NCBI RefSeq assembly: GCF_027925305.1
Contig: NZ_BSDR01000001.1
Location: 1,329,001 to 1,393,000, forward strand
Origin: Desulforhabdus amnigena
GTDB lineage: Bacteria > Desulfobacterota > Syntrophobacteria > Syntrophobacterales > Syntrophobacteraceae
Length of the DNA stretch: 64,000 nucleotides
Reading direction: 5' to 3'
Shown here: one piece after another, positions 27,231 to 37,024 of the stretch
Numbering within the stretch: position 1 is the stretch's first letter
Layout of the letters: each line of letters opens with the position of its first letter
The notes under the pieces: generated by a model
Told to the model about the DNA's origin: nothing
Database searches by the model: none
The model's input: the letters and a program-made list of their open reading frames with translations, nothing else
Translations under genes and position numbers: made by a program

Positions 27231-27440
27231 AAGATGCTTTCCGGGTAGGACCAGAGTAGGATATTCCAGCTCACCATACCTATATATAAGTAATCTGGTA
27301 AATTGGAATTGTGTTTTTTTTCCCTATTTTTTTATTATAAAATAAATTCAGATAGATCATCAAGAGCAATCCTCTTTTTTAGAATGGGTATATAGGGCGT
27401 GTGCGGTAAACAGGTGAAGAGTTTCCACGGAGGTTAACTC

Positions 27441-29117
27441 ATGGAAGAAACAACAAGATCACATGCGGCAAGATTGGCGATTCGTAATTTCAGAATTGCA
27501 GCCGATGCTCTCCTGCTGATCGGTCGCTTCAAAATGGAGGGACGTTCCGGCCAGGTTCTGCAGGATTCTCTGAAGACCCTCAGCCCTGAAATCTATGGAA
27601 CCATGAACGATCCCAAGAGCATAGAATTGAAGGGACTAGAATACGTCATGGACAGACTGCCGCGGGGAATCGAAGAATGCTGCCGTTTCGTGATGACCTC
27701 GGAAGAAGATTTGGGAGACACTCCATTTGTAATGCTGCAACCACTGAAGCGCAGGAGAACTTCTTATCGCATCAATGAGAAGGAAATGTGCTTCGTGATA
27801 ACACGCGGTTTTAGTGAGATATACGACATCTTAACGCACCTGACATTCTTGTACATCGAGGCAAAGAATATTCACAGCAAAATGAGAGACCAGGAAGGGA
27901 ATTTGACTACGGAATGGAAGGAATTCGATAAGTTCATGGAAACCGAGGATGAGCTTGATAGTGAACATCTAAATCGCGCAATCTGGAACTTGAGTATCAT
28001 TCTTGGCAGGACTTTTCACGAAACGAAAGACACATACGAATATTTTGACAGATCCAAGAAAGAAATGAATGCCAGCAATGGTCTGTTTAAAATTATCCAC
28101 AGCCTCGGAACCGGGATGGGATACATAGTTGATAATCAGGCTGACGTTGAGATCCAGTTCACACCGGATTTGAGCCACGTTATCCTGCATCAAATGTATG
28201 GAAAGAGATGGGCCGCCGGGATCACGGACAAACTGTTGAAACTGAATTTAGAGAATCGTCCGTTGCATATAATAAGCTCAAATCTCCACAGCGTCGTTAA
28301 TCTTTTATACGGATACGCAGCGGTTGGAACCGGCACAGATAAAAAATTTACTCAGGATCTCTACACATTTGTCCAGGAATTACGGAATAGAAGTGATGAA
28401 ATCAGAGAATATGCCAGGAATCATGGTTTTTACGAGGTCCCTGATAAAAGCGGTGCGCATATCGATTGTCAGATCATCGATACTGCCAATCTGAATTTCG
28501 AGGGTTTGCATCCCGATCTGCGAATCAACGTGGAAGTTGTGCAGGATGAAAAGCCGGTTGTTCTCGTAATGGATTATGCTTTTGGAACGCAGGCCTTTGA
28601 ACTGATTGATTCATTATTGCAGCCTATGATGATCGAGGGAGAGGAAAAGAACCTGAACCTTCGCTCCATATCCGTTATGGGGAAGGCGGGAACGCTGCGG
28701 GGAAAGAAGGGAGATATAATGATACCCACAGCCCACGTGCTCGAAGGTTCCGCGCACAATTACATTCTAGATAATGATCTGACGGAAGAAGATTTCGATG
28801 GTTACAAGGATGTCTTTGTGGGTCCGATGATAACGGTGCTCGGAACCTCTTTGCAGAACCGGGATGTGCTCGAAACATTTAAAACCACGAGCTGGAAAGC
28901 CGTAGGTCTGGAAATGGAAGGCGGGCACTACCACCGCGCCATCAATGCGGCCATGATCCGTGAGCACATCTCAAAAGACGTGAAAGTCCGATATGCCTAT
29001 TATGCCTCTGATAACCCGCTCAAGAGCGGTCAAACCCTCGCTTCGGGCAGTCTGGGAATTGAAGGGATCAAGCCGACCTACATGATTACGAAGCGTATTT
29101 TGGAGAAGATCTTGTAG
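27441..29117 (+). CDS. Uncharacterised 558-aa protein with nucleosidase-like C-terminus
   Basis: A cytoplasmic protein with no signal peptide. The N-terminal half is helical and charged and matches nothing I know. The C-terminal third resembles the nucleoside phosphorylase/nucleosidase superfamily: ISVMGKAGTLRGKKGDIMIP near 411-430, VGPMITVLGTSLQNRDVL near 459-476 and the purine/ribose-binding type GLEMEGGHY near 488-496. The length and layout fit a conserved domain of unknown function (I think DUF6909, from memory). A role in nucleotide or NAD salvage, like AMP nucleosidase, is an inference. CACGGAGGTT precedes the ATG. It is divergent from the sensor kinase gene, sharing an AT-rich 210-base intergenic region. 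Confidence 0.65.
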   Translation: MEETTRSHAARLAIRNFRIAADALLLIGRFKMEGRSGQVLQDSLKTLSPEIYGTMNDPKSIELKGLEYVMDRLPRGIEECCRFVMTSEEDLGDTPFVMLQPLKRRRTSYRINEKEMCFVITRGFSEIYDILTHLTFLYIEAKNIHSKMRDQEGNLTTEWKEFDKFMETEDELDSEHLNRAIWNLSIILGRTFHETKDTYEYFDRSKKEMNASNGLFKIIHSLGTGMGYIVDNQADVEIQFTPDLSHVILHQMYGKRWAAGITDKLLKLNLENRPLHIISSNLHSVVNLLYGYAAVGTGTDKKFTQDLYTFVQELRNRSDEIREYARNHGFYEVPDKSGAHIDCQIIDTANLNFEGLHPDLRINVEVVQDEKPVVLVMDYAFGTQAFELIDSLLQPMMIEGEEKNLNLRSISVMGKAGTLRGKKGDIMIPTAHVLEGSAHNYILDNDLTEEDFDGYKDVFVGPMITVLGTSLQNRDVLETFKTTSWKAVGLEMEGGHYHRAINAAMIREHISKDVKVRYAYYASDNPLKSGQTLASGSLGIEGIKPTYMITKRILEKIL

Positions 29118-29208
29118 GCTCGGACGAGGACGTTGGAACCTTCCAAGGGGCGTGGGAGACCACGGGTCTTTGACCTTCTGCCCGCAGTCTCTCTTTCTGA
29201 GTGACTCA

Positions 29209-29661
29209 TTACTTGAGATTAATATTCACCCCCCCACTGCCCAGGGTTATACCCAATCCCTTTGTGGTCGCCACCACTTCAATCACCACGCCATTTTGAT
29301 TTTTCATCGTCACGGCCCCAGCTCCACCACCCAGCGAAGCACCTGCGCCAACGCCCACATAGTTACCGTTGATGTCTTCCAGCTTCTTGAGATTGTAGAC
29401 TGTGCCGGTAGCGGTTGCCTTGGTGATACCCACTTTGCCAACACTCATTCCGTCCACTTTCAATGGGTAAGACTTTCCCTTGTAACTGAGGGTTCCACCG
29501 CCCCAACTGAATCCAATACCCGCTGCGACACTGCCGGTCTCAAAGTTGATTATGGCATCCGGCGTTTGTTCCTCTGCAGTAAAACCCGGCACAGGAACGA
29601 ACGCCAAGAAGGCTGCAACAACGACAAAAACTATTGAACAACGTAAGCTGACTCTTTGCAT
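29209..29661 (-). CDS. Exported protein of unknown function
   Basis: A 150-residue protein with a signal peptide (about 1-28, ending PGFTAE) and a compact beta-rich mature part. INFETGSVAAGIGFSWGGG, KSYPLKVDGMSVGKVG and GNYVGVGAGASLGGGAGAV look like a conserved small domain seen in hypothetical secreted proteins of other proteobacteria; I do not know a function. AAGGAGAGATGCT before the ATG at 29661 sets the start (the frame is open to 29745). It lies between the nucleosidase-like gene (converging) and the RND operon. Confidence 0.65.
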   Translation of the reverse strand: MQRVSLRCSIVFVVVAAFLAFVPVPGFTAEEQTPDAIINFETGSVAAGIGFSWGGGTLSYKGKSYPLKVDGMSVGKVGITKATATGTVYNLKKLEDINGNYVGVGAGASLGGGAGAVTMKNQNGVVIEVVATTKGLGITLGSGGVNINLK

Positions 29662-29864
29662 AGCATCTCTCCTTTCCGGCCCAACCACCATATCGAAGTT
29701 GGAACCTTCTATGGGAATGAAAAGGGGCAACACCCACCCCAACAAATCATCCGGTAGCGATGGATGATTAAAACCTTAAGGATTTCATCTACCATTGAAG
29801 CGCTTGTTGTATTCGGGCAAAAGCACCCTGCCTGGCTTCCGCGGGCAATTATTCCGCCCGGAGC

Positions 29865-31307
29865 TCAATCGTCAGCATGCTTCTGAGAGGTCGTGAAGGT
29901 TCCGGTCTCCTGCCAGCCACCGCCAAGGGCTTTGTATAGCTGGACGACGGCAAGGAGCTGGTTGAGCTCGGTCCGGGCGAGGGTCGTCTCTGCCGGATAA
30001 AGGTTTTGCTGGTTCTGCAGGATCTCGTAATAGCTCGCTTTCCCGGCCACGTAGCGCTTGATGGAAACCTTGACTGCCTCCTCATAGGCTTTCACCGAGC
30101 GGGCCTGGTCGGCACGGCTCGCTGCGAGCTTCTGCCGGGAGATGAGAGCGTTGGATACTTCCTGGAAAGCATTCAGGGCCGTTTGTTCGTAGACCAGTTT
30201 GGCTTCTTCCCAAGCCGCTTTCGCCTGCCGATACTCGGCGATCAGCGTGCCGCCCTGGAAGAGGGGACCCGTCATCGCACCGGCGACAGCCCACAGGTTG
30301 GAGGTGCCGGATGTGAACGCGGAGAGTTCCGGGCTGACCTGGCCGAGCAGTGAGGTAAGGCCAATCTGGGGGAAAAAATTGGTCATGGCGACACCGATCT
30401 GCGCATTGGCGGCCCGCAGATTCTGTTCCGCCTGGCGGATATCCGGGCGCCGTTCCAGCAATGCCGATGGCAGGCCGGCGGGAATTTCCGGTGGACTGAC
30501 CTGTTCCAGCAAGGTGGCGTTGCGCTCGACGGGACCGGGATTGCGCCCCAGGAGGACATTGATCTGGTTTTCCTTAAGTACAATGAGGCGTTCTACTTCG
30601 GGAACATTGGCCGCAGCCGTACCCAGTAAACCCTCGGCGCTGGATGTTTCCAGCTTGGACGCGACCCCGCCCTCGAGCCGCTGGGTGAAAATCTTTAAGG
30701 TATCCTCAAAGGATTGTGTGGTCTTTTTGTTGATCTCCAGTTCGAGATCGAGTTCGAGCAGCTCGAAGTAGGCTTGAGCCACGGCGCTCACAAGAGAAAC
30801 CACAACACCCCGGCGGCCTTCTTCGGTGGCCAGGTATTGTGCCCGGGCGGCTTCATTCAGGCGGCGGATTCGACCCCAGAAATCCATTTCCCAGAACACA
30901 TTCAGGCCAAGGAGAGCGGAATCCTCCGTGCTGCCCCCATTGGGGCTGGGGGTGGTGAGGAAACTGTTCTTACCCTTGGCAACGATTCCATCGTAAGCGA
31001 TCTGGGGGAAAAACTGCCCCCGTGCCTGGGCGGCAATCTGGCGCGCCTGCTCGACACGAGTCGCGGCCACGCGCAGGTCGTAATTGTTTTCGAGCGCTTC
31101 AGTGATGAGTCGCTGGAGGGTCTCATCCTGGAAAATTTGCCACCATGGGAGGTCCGCAAGAGAATGTTGCTCTGCCGGTGTCATGGCACTCCGAAAGTTC
31201 TCGGGAGCATTGACGGCCGGGCGTTTGTAGTTGGGTCCGAGAGCACAGCCGGACACGCAAAAAAACAAGAGAATCCAGAGGGACAGTTGCTTTGTAAGCC
31301 TTTCCAT
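29865..31307 (-). CDS. Outer-membrane efflux channel lipoprotein (NodT/OprM family)
   Basis: A 480-residue TolC-like channel. The lipobox in FCVSGCALGPNYKRP gives an acylated N-terminus, as in OprM and NodT. The family's two coiled-coil repeats are visible as long helices (YDLRVAATRVEQARQIAAQ and the late YEQTALNAFQEVSNAL). It would form the outer-membrane exit of the tripartite pump encoded by the two genes upstream. The start lies 2 bases after the stop of the RND gene; GAGGGCAC precedes the ATG. Last gene of the operon. Confidence 0.92.
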   Translation of the reverse strand: MERLTKQLSLWILLFFCVSGCALGPNYKRPAVNAPENFRSAMTPAEQHSLADLPWWQIFQDETLQRLITEALENNYDLRVAATRVEQARQIAAQARGQFFPQIAYDGIVAKGKNSFLTTPSPNGGSTEDSALLGLNVFWEMDFWGRIRRLNEAARAQYLATEEGRRGVVVSLVSAVAQAYFELLELDLELEINKKTTQSFEDTLKIFTQRLEGGVASKLETSSAEGLLGTAAANVPEVERLIVLKENQINVLLGRNPGPVERNATLLEQVSPPEIPAGLPSALLERRPDIRQAEQNLRAANAQIGVAMTNFFPQIGLTSLLGQVSPELSAFTSGTSNLWAVAGAMTGPLFQGGTLIAEYRQAKAAWEEAKLVYEQTALNAFQEVSNALISRQKLAASRADQARSVKAYEEAVKVSIKRYVAGKASYYEILQNQQNLYPAETTLARTELNQLLAVVQLYKALGGGWQETGTFTTSQKHADD

Positions 31308-31309
31308 CG

Positions 31310-34300
31310 CTAGTGCCCTCCACCGGAACCGTGAGTTGTCGGTTCATCCATTGGGGGTGATTCATGCTTTACGCCACGATGAGACAACTTTTCGACCACA
31401 TAGAAGGTCACCGGGATGAGAAAGATGGCAATGAAGCTCGCCATCATCATCCCGCCAATGACGACAAACCCCATGACCTGGCGGGAAAGTGCCCCGGCGC
31501 CGCTGGCCCTGGCCAACGGGACGCATCCCAGGATGAATGCAAAGGACGTCATCAGGATGGGCCGAAGGCGCAGGCGTGCGCCTTCCAGGGCCGCTTCCAC
31601 AAGCGGTTTGCCCTGGTCGTAGCCCATCTTGGCGAACTCCACGATGAGAATGGCATTCTTCGCGGCAAGCCCTATGAGCATGACCAGACCGATTTGTGCA
31701 TACACGTTGTTTTCGAAACTGCCGATCCACAAACCCATAAACGCTCCGGCCACGGCAATGGGCGTGCCGAGCAGCACGCTGAACGGCAGGCTCCAGCTCT
31801 CATACTGGGCGGCGAGAATCAGGAAGACGCAAAGCAGCGAGAAACCGAAGATGACGGCCGGTGAGACGCCTTCCTGGGCCTTTTTTTCCTGGTAGCTCAT
31901 CCCCAGGTAGTCAAAGCCCATCTCGCGCGGCATGGTCTGAGCGAAGACCTCCTCCATCGCCTTCATGGCCTGGGCGGAGCTGAAGCCGGGTTTGGCGGAG
32001 GCGTTGATCTGGGCGGAGCGGTACAGGTTGTAGCGCATGGTGAATTCAGGACCCGCGGTTGGGTTTGTGGCCGTGACGGCCGAGAGCGGCACCATGTTGT
32101 CCGCGCTGTTGCGCACGAAAAACTGCCCCATGTCGCTGGCACGGGTGCGGTAGTCGCCCTCCGCCTGCACGTAAATCTGCCACTGGCGGCCAAATCGGTT
32201 GAAGTAGTTCACAAAGATACCACCCATGAAACACTGGAGCGTCTGGTAAACATCCTTGAGCGGCACGCCCTGCTTCAACACCTTGTCGCGGTCCACGTCC
32301 ACGGACACCTGCGGCACCACGGGACGAAACGTGGTGGAGACGCTTGCCAGCTCAGGGCGTTCGCGGGCGGCGGCAACGAATTTTTGCACATTTTCGGCCA
32401 GGAAGCCGATGTCCCTGCCCACGCGATCCTCGAGGATGAAGGTCACTCCACCGGAGGCACCGATACCCGGAATGGCCGGCGGCGAGAAGGCAAAGCCAAC
32501 GGCCCCGGTAATGTCACGAAATTTCTGATTCAGATGGGTCATGATGGCCTCGTACTTTTCCTCGGGCTTCTTGCGCTTTCCCCAATCCTCCAGGGTGATG
32601 AAGAAAAAACCGCTGTAGGTGTTCTGCACCTGGCTCAGCATGCTGTAGCCGACAATGGATGAATAATATTTCACTCCAGGCGTCTTGCTCAAAATCTCTT
32701 CAGCCTGCTTCATGATTTCGTCGGTGCGCTGCAGTGATGCCGCATCGGGCAGTTGCACCCCCGCATACATGTACCCCTGGTCCTCTTCCGGCAGGAAGCT
32801 TGTCGGGATTCCCTTGCCGAGAAAACCCGCAAACATGGTGATGCCTGCGAGGAGCAGCAGCGATACGACACTTTTGCGGATGAGCAGACTACAGGTGCTG
32901 ACATAGCCTCCCGTGGCGCGGTCGAATACCTTGTTGAACCAGCGAAAAAATATGGCCAGGGGGCCTCGTGACTCTTTTTTCGGTCGCAGCAGCAATGACG
33001 CCAGGGCGGGACTCAGGGTGAGAGCGTTGAATGCGGAGATGACCACCGATACGGCAATGGTAACCGCGAATTGCTGATAGAGGCGGCCCGTGATGCCGGG
33101 GATGAACGCTGTCGGCACAAAAACGGCCGAAAGGATAATGGCGATGGCGATGACAGGCCCGGATACCTCTTCCATGGCTTTGAGAGTAGCATCCTTGGGC
33201 GACATTCCGTGCTCGATGTGATGTTCGACGGCTTCGACCACCACGATGGCGTCATCCACCACCAGGCCGATGGCGAGCACCAGGCCGAAAAGCGACAGGG
33301 TATTGATGGAGAAACCAAACAGGGGAAACAGGGCGAAAGTACCCACCAGGGACACGGGCACCGCCAAAAGAGGGATCAAGGTGGCACGCCAGCCCTGCAG
33401 GAACAGGAAGACCACGATAATGACCAGCACCAGGGCTTCTACAAGGGTGTGCTCGATCTCTTTCATACCCTCGGTGACGGCCAGGGTTGTGTCGAGGGCG
33501 ACCGCGTAATCGAGATCCGGAGGAAAGCTCTCTTTAAGCCGCTCCATGAGCTTTTTCGCCCCCTCCGCAGCTTCAATGGCGTTGGACCCAGGCAGCTGGT
33601 AGAGCGCCACAAGGGCCGCCGGCTTGCCGTTGAGGCGGCCGATAAGGTTGTAGGTCTGGGCTCCCAATTCGATGCGGGCGACGTCTTTGAGGCGCACGAA
33701 GGACCCATCCGGCTGCGCCCGTACTATGATTTCACCAAACTCCCGCTCGTTTTCCAAACGGCCCTGGGCACGGACCGCATAGGTGAATTCCTGTCCCGGG
33801 GGCACCGGCTCCGCGCCGATCTGGCCGGCGGGGTTCACGGTGTTCTGCGTTTGGATGGCCTTGACGATTTCGGGAATGGTGATGTTGAGCTTGGCGAGCT
33901 GGTCGGGTTTTACCCAGAAACGCATGGAATACTGGCCCGCACCAAAGACCGTAACGCTGGCGATCCCCGGCACGCGAGTCATCTGGTCGTTGATGTTGAT
34001 GTAAGAGTAATTGGCAAGAAAGATGCCGTCGTAGGTGCCGTTGGGTGAATAGAGAGCGAACATGATGAGCGGAGCGGAAGTGGACTTTTGCACCGTAACA
34101 CCATAGTCACGAACGTCCGACGGCAATTGGGATTCGGCCTGCCCTTCGCGCATCTGTGCCAGAATCTGATCCGTGCTCGGGTCGGTCTTCACGTCAAAGT
34201 TGACGTAAAGGGTCATCTGCCCATTGTTGGCGTTGAGGGAATACATGTAGTTCATGTTGTCCACACCGGACATCTGTTGCTCGATGGGGGTCGCTACGGA

Positions 34301-34477
34301 CTGTTCGACAGTGATCGCGTCGGCACCGGTGTAGGTGGTTTTGACCTGGATTTCCGGGGGAACGATGTTGGGAAACTGCGCGATGGGCAGGACCGACATC
34401 GCCACCAGGCCGATGATGACCATCAGGATGGAAATCACCATGGCCACGATGGGGCGATTGATGAAGAATCTGGCCAT
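31310..34477 (-). CDS. RND efflux transporter, HAE-1 (AcrB) family
   Basis: A 1055-residue inner-membrane proton antiporter that pumps hydrophobic compounds out through a tripartite channel. N-terminal MARFFINRPIVAMVISILMV is typical. TM4 holds the proton-relay Asp pair in GLVVDDAIVVVEAVEH, and TM10 the Lys in GLAAKNAILIVEFAK. Twelve membrane segments and two large periplasmic loops are present, with the usual length. It lies between the periplasmic adaptor (5 bases) and the outer-membrane factor (2 bases). The substrate cannot be predicted. Confidence 0.95.
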   Translation of the reverse strand: MARFFINRPIVAMVISILMVIIGLVAMSVLPIAQFPNIVPPEIQVKTTYTGADAITVEQSVATPIEQQMSGVDNMNYMYSLNANNGQMTLYVNFDVKTDPSTDQILAQMREGQAESQLPSDVRDYGVTVQKSTSAPLIMFALYSPNGTYDGIFLANYSYININDQMTRVPGIASVTVFGAGQYSMRFWVKPDQLAKLNITIPEIVKAIQTQNTVNPAGQIGAEPVPPGQEFTYAVRAQGRLENEREFGEIIVRAQPDGSFVRLKDVARIELGAQTYNLIGRLNGKPAALVALYQLPGSNAIEAAEGAKKLMERLKESFPPDLDYAVALDTTLAVTEGMKEIEHTLVEALVLVIIVVFLFLQGWRATLIPLLAVPVSLVGTFALFPLFGFSINTLSLFGLVLAIGLVVDDAIVVVEAVEHHIEHGMSPKDATLKAMEEVSGPVIAIAIILSAVFVPTAFIPGITGRLYQQFAVTIAVSVVISAFNALTLSPALASLLLRPKKESRGPLAIFFRWFNKVFDRATGGYVSTCSLLIRKSVVSLLLLAGITMFAGFLGKGIPTSFLPEEDQGYMYAGVQLPDAASLQRTDEIMKQAEEILSKTPGVKYYSSIVGYSMLSQVQNTYSGFFFITLEDWGKRKKPEEKYEAIMTHLNQKFRDITGAVGFAFSPPAIPGIGASGGVTFILEDRVGRDIGFLAENVQKFVAAARERPELASVSTTFRPVVPQVSVDVDRDKVLKQGVPLKDVYQTLQCFMGGIFVNYFNRFGRQWQIYVQAEGDYRTRASDMGQFFVRNSADNMVPLSAVTATNPTAGPEFTMRYNLYRSAQINASAKPGFSSAQAMKAMEEVFAQTMPREMGFDYLGMSYQEKKAQEGVSPAVIFGFSLLCVFLILAAQYESWSLPFSVLLGTPIAVAGAFMGLWIGSFENNVYAQIGLVMLIGLAAKNAILIVEFAKMGYDQGKPLVEAALEGARLRLRPILMTSFAFILGCVPLARASGAGALSRQVMGFVVIGGMMMASFIAIFLIPVTFYVVEKLSHRGVKHESPPMDEPTTHGSGGGH

Positions 34478-34482
34478 GGGTC

Positions 34483-35751
34483 CTAATCCTTCTTGGGTGC
34501 TGGGGTTGGTACAGGCTTTGCCTCGGGCTTGGGAGACGAAACCGACTGGGGCGTAGATTCAGCTTCCACGGATTTGGGATTGACCAGCATACCCTCTTTG
34601 ACCTTCTGAAGCCCCTCCACGATCACACGTTCACCCGGCTGCAGCCCGCTGGTGATGACCCACAGGCTGTCCACACGCTCGCCGGCTTTAACGGACCGAA
34701 TGCTGACCTTGTTTTCCGGCCCCACCACCGCGACCTGATAGCTCCCTTGAAGCTCCATGACAGCCCTCTGAGGAACCATGATGGCGCCTTTCTTAGTGTC
34801 GGTAACGGCGCGTACCCGACCGAACTGGCCCGGCCGCAGGATATCCCCGGGATTGGGGAAAAGAGCCGCAATACGAATCGTGCCGGTCTTTACGTCCACT
34901 TGCCTCTCGGCAAAGGAAAACTCTCCTTTATAAGGATATACGCTGCCATCTGCCAGGATAAGATCCAGCTTCGGGCGTTCGATGTCGGCCTTAGCCCCGG
35001 TTTTGGCGAGATCCCGGGCCAACGCCATATATTCCTGCTCGCTGATGGGGAAATAGACCTTGATAGGATCCACAGTGGAAACGGTGGTGAGATCCCCGGT
35101 CTGGGTCGGACCGACCAGATCGCCCACCTGGGCGTTGGCGCTGCCGGCAATGCCGTCGACGGGCGAAGTGATCTTGGTGAAACTGAGATTCAGTTTGGCC
35201 TGTTCGACGGTTGCCTCCGCAGCCTGAACTCCTGCCTTGGCGGCAAGATTGGCCTGGACCGCGTCATCGAGCTCCTCTTGACTGATGGCGCTCTCCTTGG
35301 CGAGGGGCCGGTAGCGTTTGACATCCAATTCGGTTTTTCCCAATCTCGCCCTGGCTATCGCAAGTTGGGCTTCGGCCTGGTCCAATGCCGCTTTGAACGT
35401 CCGTGGATCGATCTCGAAAAGAAGATCGCCCTTTTTCACCGATGCGCCTTCTTTGTAGGCCTGCCTGGAGAGATATCCCGTCACCTGTGCCCGAATTTTC
35501 GCATTCACCAGCCCCTCGGTGGTTCCAACCCATTCGGAATAAACGGGTACATCCTTTTGCGTAACGGTCACGACCTCGACTTCAGGAACGGGTGGTGTCT
35601 GTGCCGTCACATTCCCCACCAACCCGCCAACAAGAACGAACAAGACACCGGCCAGAAATATCCCGAGCAAGCCATTCCCTGCGGGAAACAGCCGGAACAG
35701 ACCGCGCTCACTCCGCCAAGGTTGTACTTCAAACCGCTTTTCCTCTCGCAT
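34483..35751 (-). CDS. RND periplasmic adaptor (AcrA/MFP family)
   Basis: A 422-residue membrane-fusion protein joining the pump to the outer-membrane channel. A hydrophobic N-terminal segment (about 23-50) serves as signal or anchor; no lipobox Cys is seen. The lipoyl halves are VRAQVTGYL-like (KIRAQVTGYLSRQAYKEGA) and SFTKITSPVDGIAG, with a coiled-coil hairpin between them (ALDQAEAQLAIARARLGKTE). The C-terminus is an Ala/Pro/Lys-rich tail. CAGGAGCG precedes the ATG at 35751. First gene of the pump operon; the palindrome at 36085 lies 334 bases upstream. No TetR-type regulator is adjacent. Confidence 0.93.
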   Translation of the reverse strand: MREEKRFEVQPWRSERGLFRLFPAGNGLLGIFLAGVLFVLVGGLVGNVTAQTPPVPEVEVVTVTQKDVPVYSEWVGTTEGLVNAKIRAQVTGYLSRQAYKEGASVKKGDLLFEIDPRTFKAALDQAEAQLAIARARLGKTELDVKRYRPLAKESAISQEELDDAVQANLAAKAGVQAAEATVEQAKLNLSFTKITSPVDGIAGSANAQVGDLVGPTQTGDLTTVSTVDPIKVYFPISEQEYMALARDLAKTGAKADIERPKLDLILADGSVYPYKGEFSFAERQVDVKTGTIRIAALFPNPGDILRPGQFGRVRAVTDTKKGAIMVPQRAVMELQGSYQVAVVGPENKVSIRSVKAGERVDSLWVITSGLQPGERVIVEGLQKVKEGMLVNPKSVEAESTPQSVSSPKPEAKPVPTPAPKKD

Positions 35752-35877
35752 ATGATCGCTCCTGAACAGTTCCGATTTAAAGAGTTAACATGCCAAAAAG
35801 ACAGGATTGATTTTCCCAAACGAAGGTAAGGACAGGAATGCAAATATTAAGAAATTATTTCAAAATTCGCTCATACC

Positions 35878-35946
35878 GTCACCTTGGCGGAAGCCAGGGT
35901 CCAGCTCTATCGGGAATGCCTGGATTCCGGTTTTCACTGGAATGAC
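35878..35946. repeat. Decayed copy of the REP-like element
   Basis: Starts GTCACCTTGGCGGAAGCC and ends TTCCGGTTTTCACTGGAATG plus AC, with the order and spacing of the perfect element at 23727-23796 but many substitutions. It lies in the leader of the RND operon, between the adaptor start and the palindrome at 36085. Confidence 0.6.
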
Positions 35947-36084
35947 GATCAAGGGTATTCGGACCGTTTTGAGATAGCTTCTAAATTCCAGAGTAAACAT
36001 TGCACTGCAACCCTGGAGAACTTTGAGAGAGTCGCAACGACACAGCTGACGGTAAGACTATTACCTGGAAAGCAGAGGAAACAA

Positions 36085-36104
36085 TATTGGACCTTAGTCC
36101 AATA
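36085..36104. promoter_or_regulatory. 20-bp palindrome TATTGGAC-CTTA-GTCCAATA, site 2
   Basis: Perfect arms (9 bases if the flanking A/T is counted) around CTTA. It lies 334 bases upstream of the RND adaptor start and 84 bases beyond the K+ channel stop. Differs from sites 1 and 3 only in the 4-base centre. Confidence 0.7.
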
Positions 36105-36187
36105 TGCCTGACAGAACGTGAAAGCAGAGATGACGGGAACGCTGCTTTGTTCTTTATGGTTGCAGGTTCGTATATGCGCGGGTGGTT

Positions 36188-36886
36188 TCATCCCTGTTCA
36201 TTACCTTCATTCCTACAACTTCCCCCTTTGTACAGACTCACCAACCGTGCCACCACCACAACCAGGTACATCTGACCGCTTATGGCTTCGGCCACGGCCA
36301 GCGCACGAGCGGGGCCACCGACGGGTATGATGTCTCCATAGCCCAGCGTTCCCAGTGTCACGAAGCTGAAATAGATCGTATGTGCCAGCGGGTTCTGTCT
36401 GCTTTCAGCAAGAGGCAAACTCTGAAAGGAAAACGATCCGGGCCACTCTTCCTCGAGGATGCAGAAGAGCAGCCCGCACATGACACCGAGAATAAGGTAC
36501 AAATCGAGGGCGGCAAAAATGCGCTCGGAGGTGACAGATCCCTCGCTCAGTATGAAACGAAGCATGACACAGACGGATACCAGGCAAATGACTGCGCCGA
36601 TTCCCTGGCTGGTCGCAAGGAGCGGTTCGTAATCCAGCAGGGCATGCCCCCCCCTCGCAACAAGAACCAGCGCCAGAAGCCCCAGCCCTACATAGGTCCC
36701 GAAACTGAACAGTGTGATAAGAACCGCCGCCAGGATGTTGAGAGCCAGGAAGACCTCCATAAATCTGGTACTGAGCCCCTTCGCCGCAAACACCGGCGCG
36801 GCCACCATGGTAATGAGCAACGAAAAGAAGAGACACGCAAAACGTCGCCGGCTGTAACGATTCGTCAGACTGCGAATGATGGACAT
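36188..36886 (-). CDS. Potassium channel-like membrane protein
   Basis: A 232-residue protein with five to six hydrophobic segments. TLGTLGYGDIIP near residues 185-196 is a K+ selectivity filter (TLGYGD) with its pore helix IYFSFV before it, followed by a last helix (AVAEAISGQMYLVVVVARLV). The segment before the pore and the charged linkers resemble ion_trans_2 channels, with no cytoplasmic gating domain such as RCK. It would conduct K+ (passively) across the inner membrane. It ends 84 bases from the palindrome and the CPA1 antiporter gene lies upstream; both fit a role in ion balance. Confidence 0.85.
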   Translation of the reverse strand: MSIIRSLTNRYSRRRFACLFFSLLITMVAAPVFAAKGLSTRFMEVFLALNILAAVLITLFSFGTYVGLGLLALVLVARGGHALLDYEPLLATSQGIGAVICLVSVCVMLRFILSEGSVTSERIFAALDLYLILGVMCGLLFCILEEEWPGSFSFQSLPLAESRQNPLAHTIYFSFVTLGTLGYGDIIPVGGPARALAVAEAISGQMYLVVVVARLVSLYKGGSCRNEGNEQG

Positions 36887-37024
36887 TGGTCATCGTTCTC
36901 CTCGTGGTCATCGCCCCATTTCGCCTTCGGCCGGAAGAACGATTGTGGATGAAGCATCATTCCCCTGGATCCGATTCGACAACATACTCATGTTCAGGAA
37001 ACGGAACCTCTCCCTGCCGCCGAT

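Noticed and set aside
33071-34048. 325-aa open frame on the plus strand
   Set aside because: Antisense to the RND transporter; His/Asp/Gly-rich shadow without domains.
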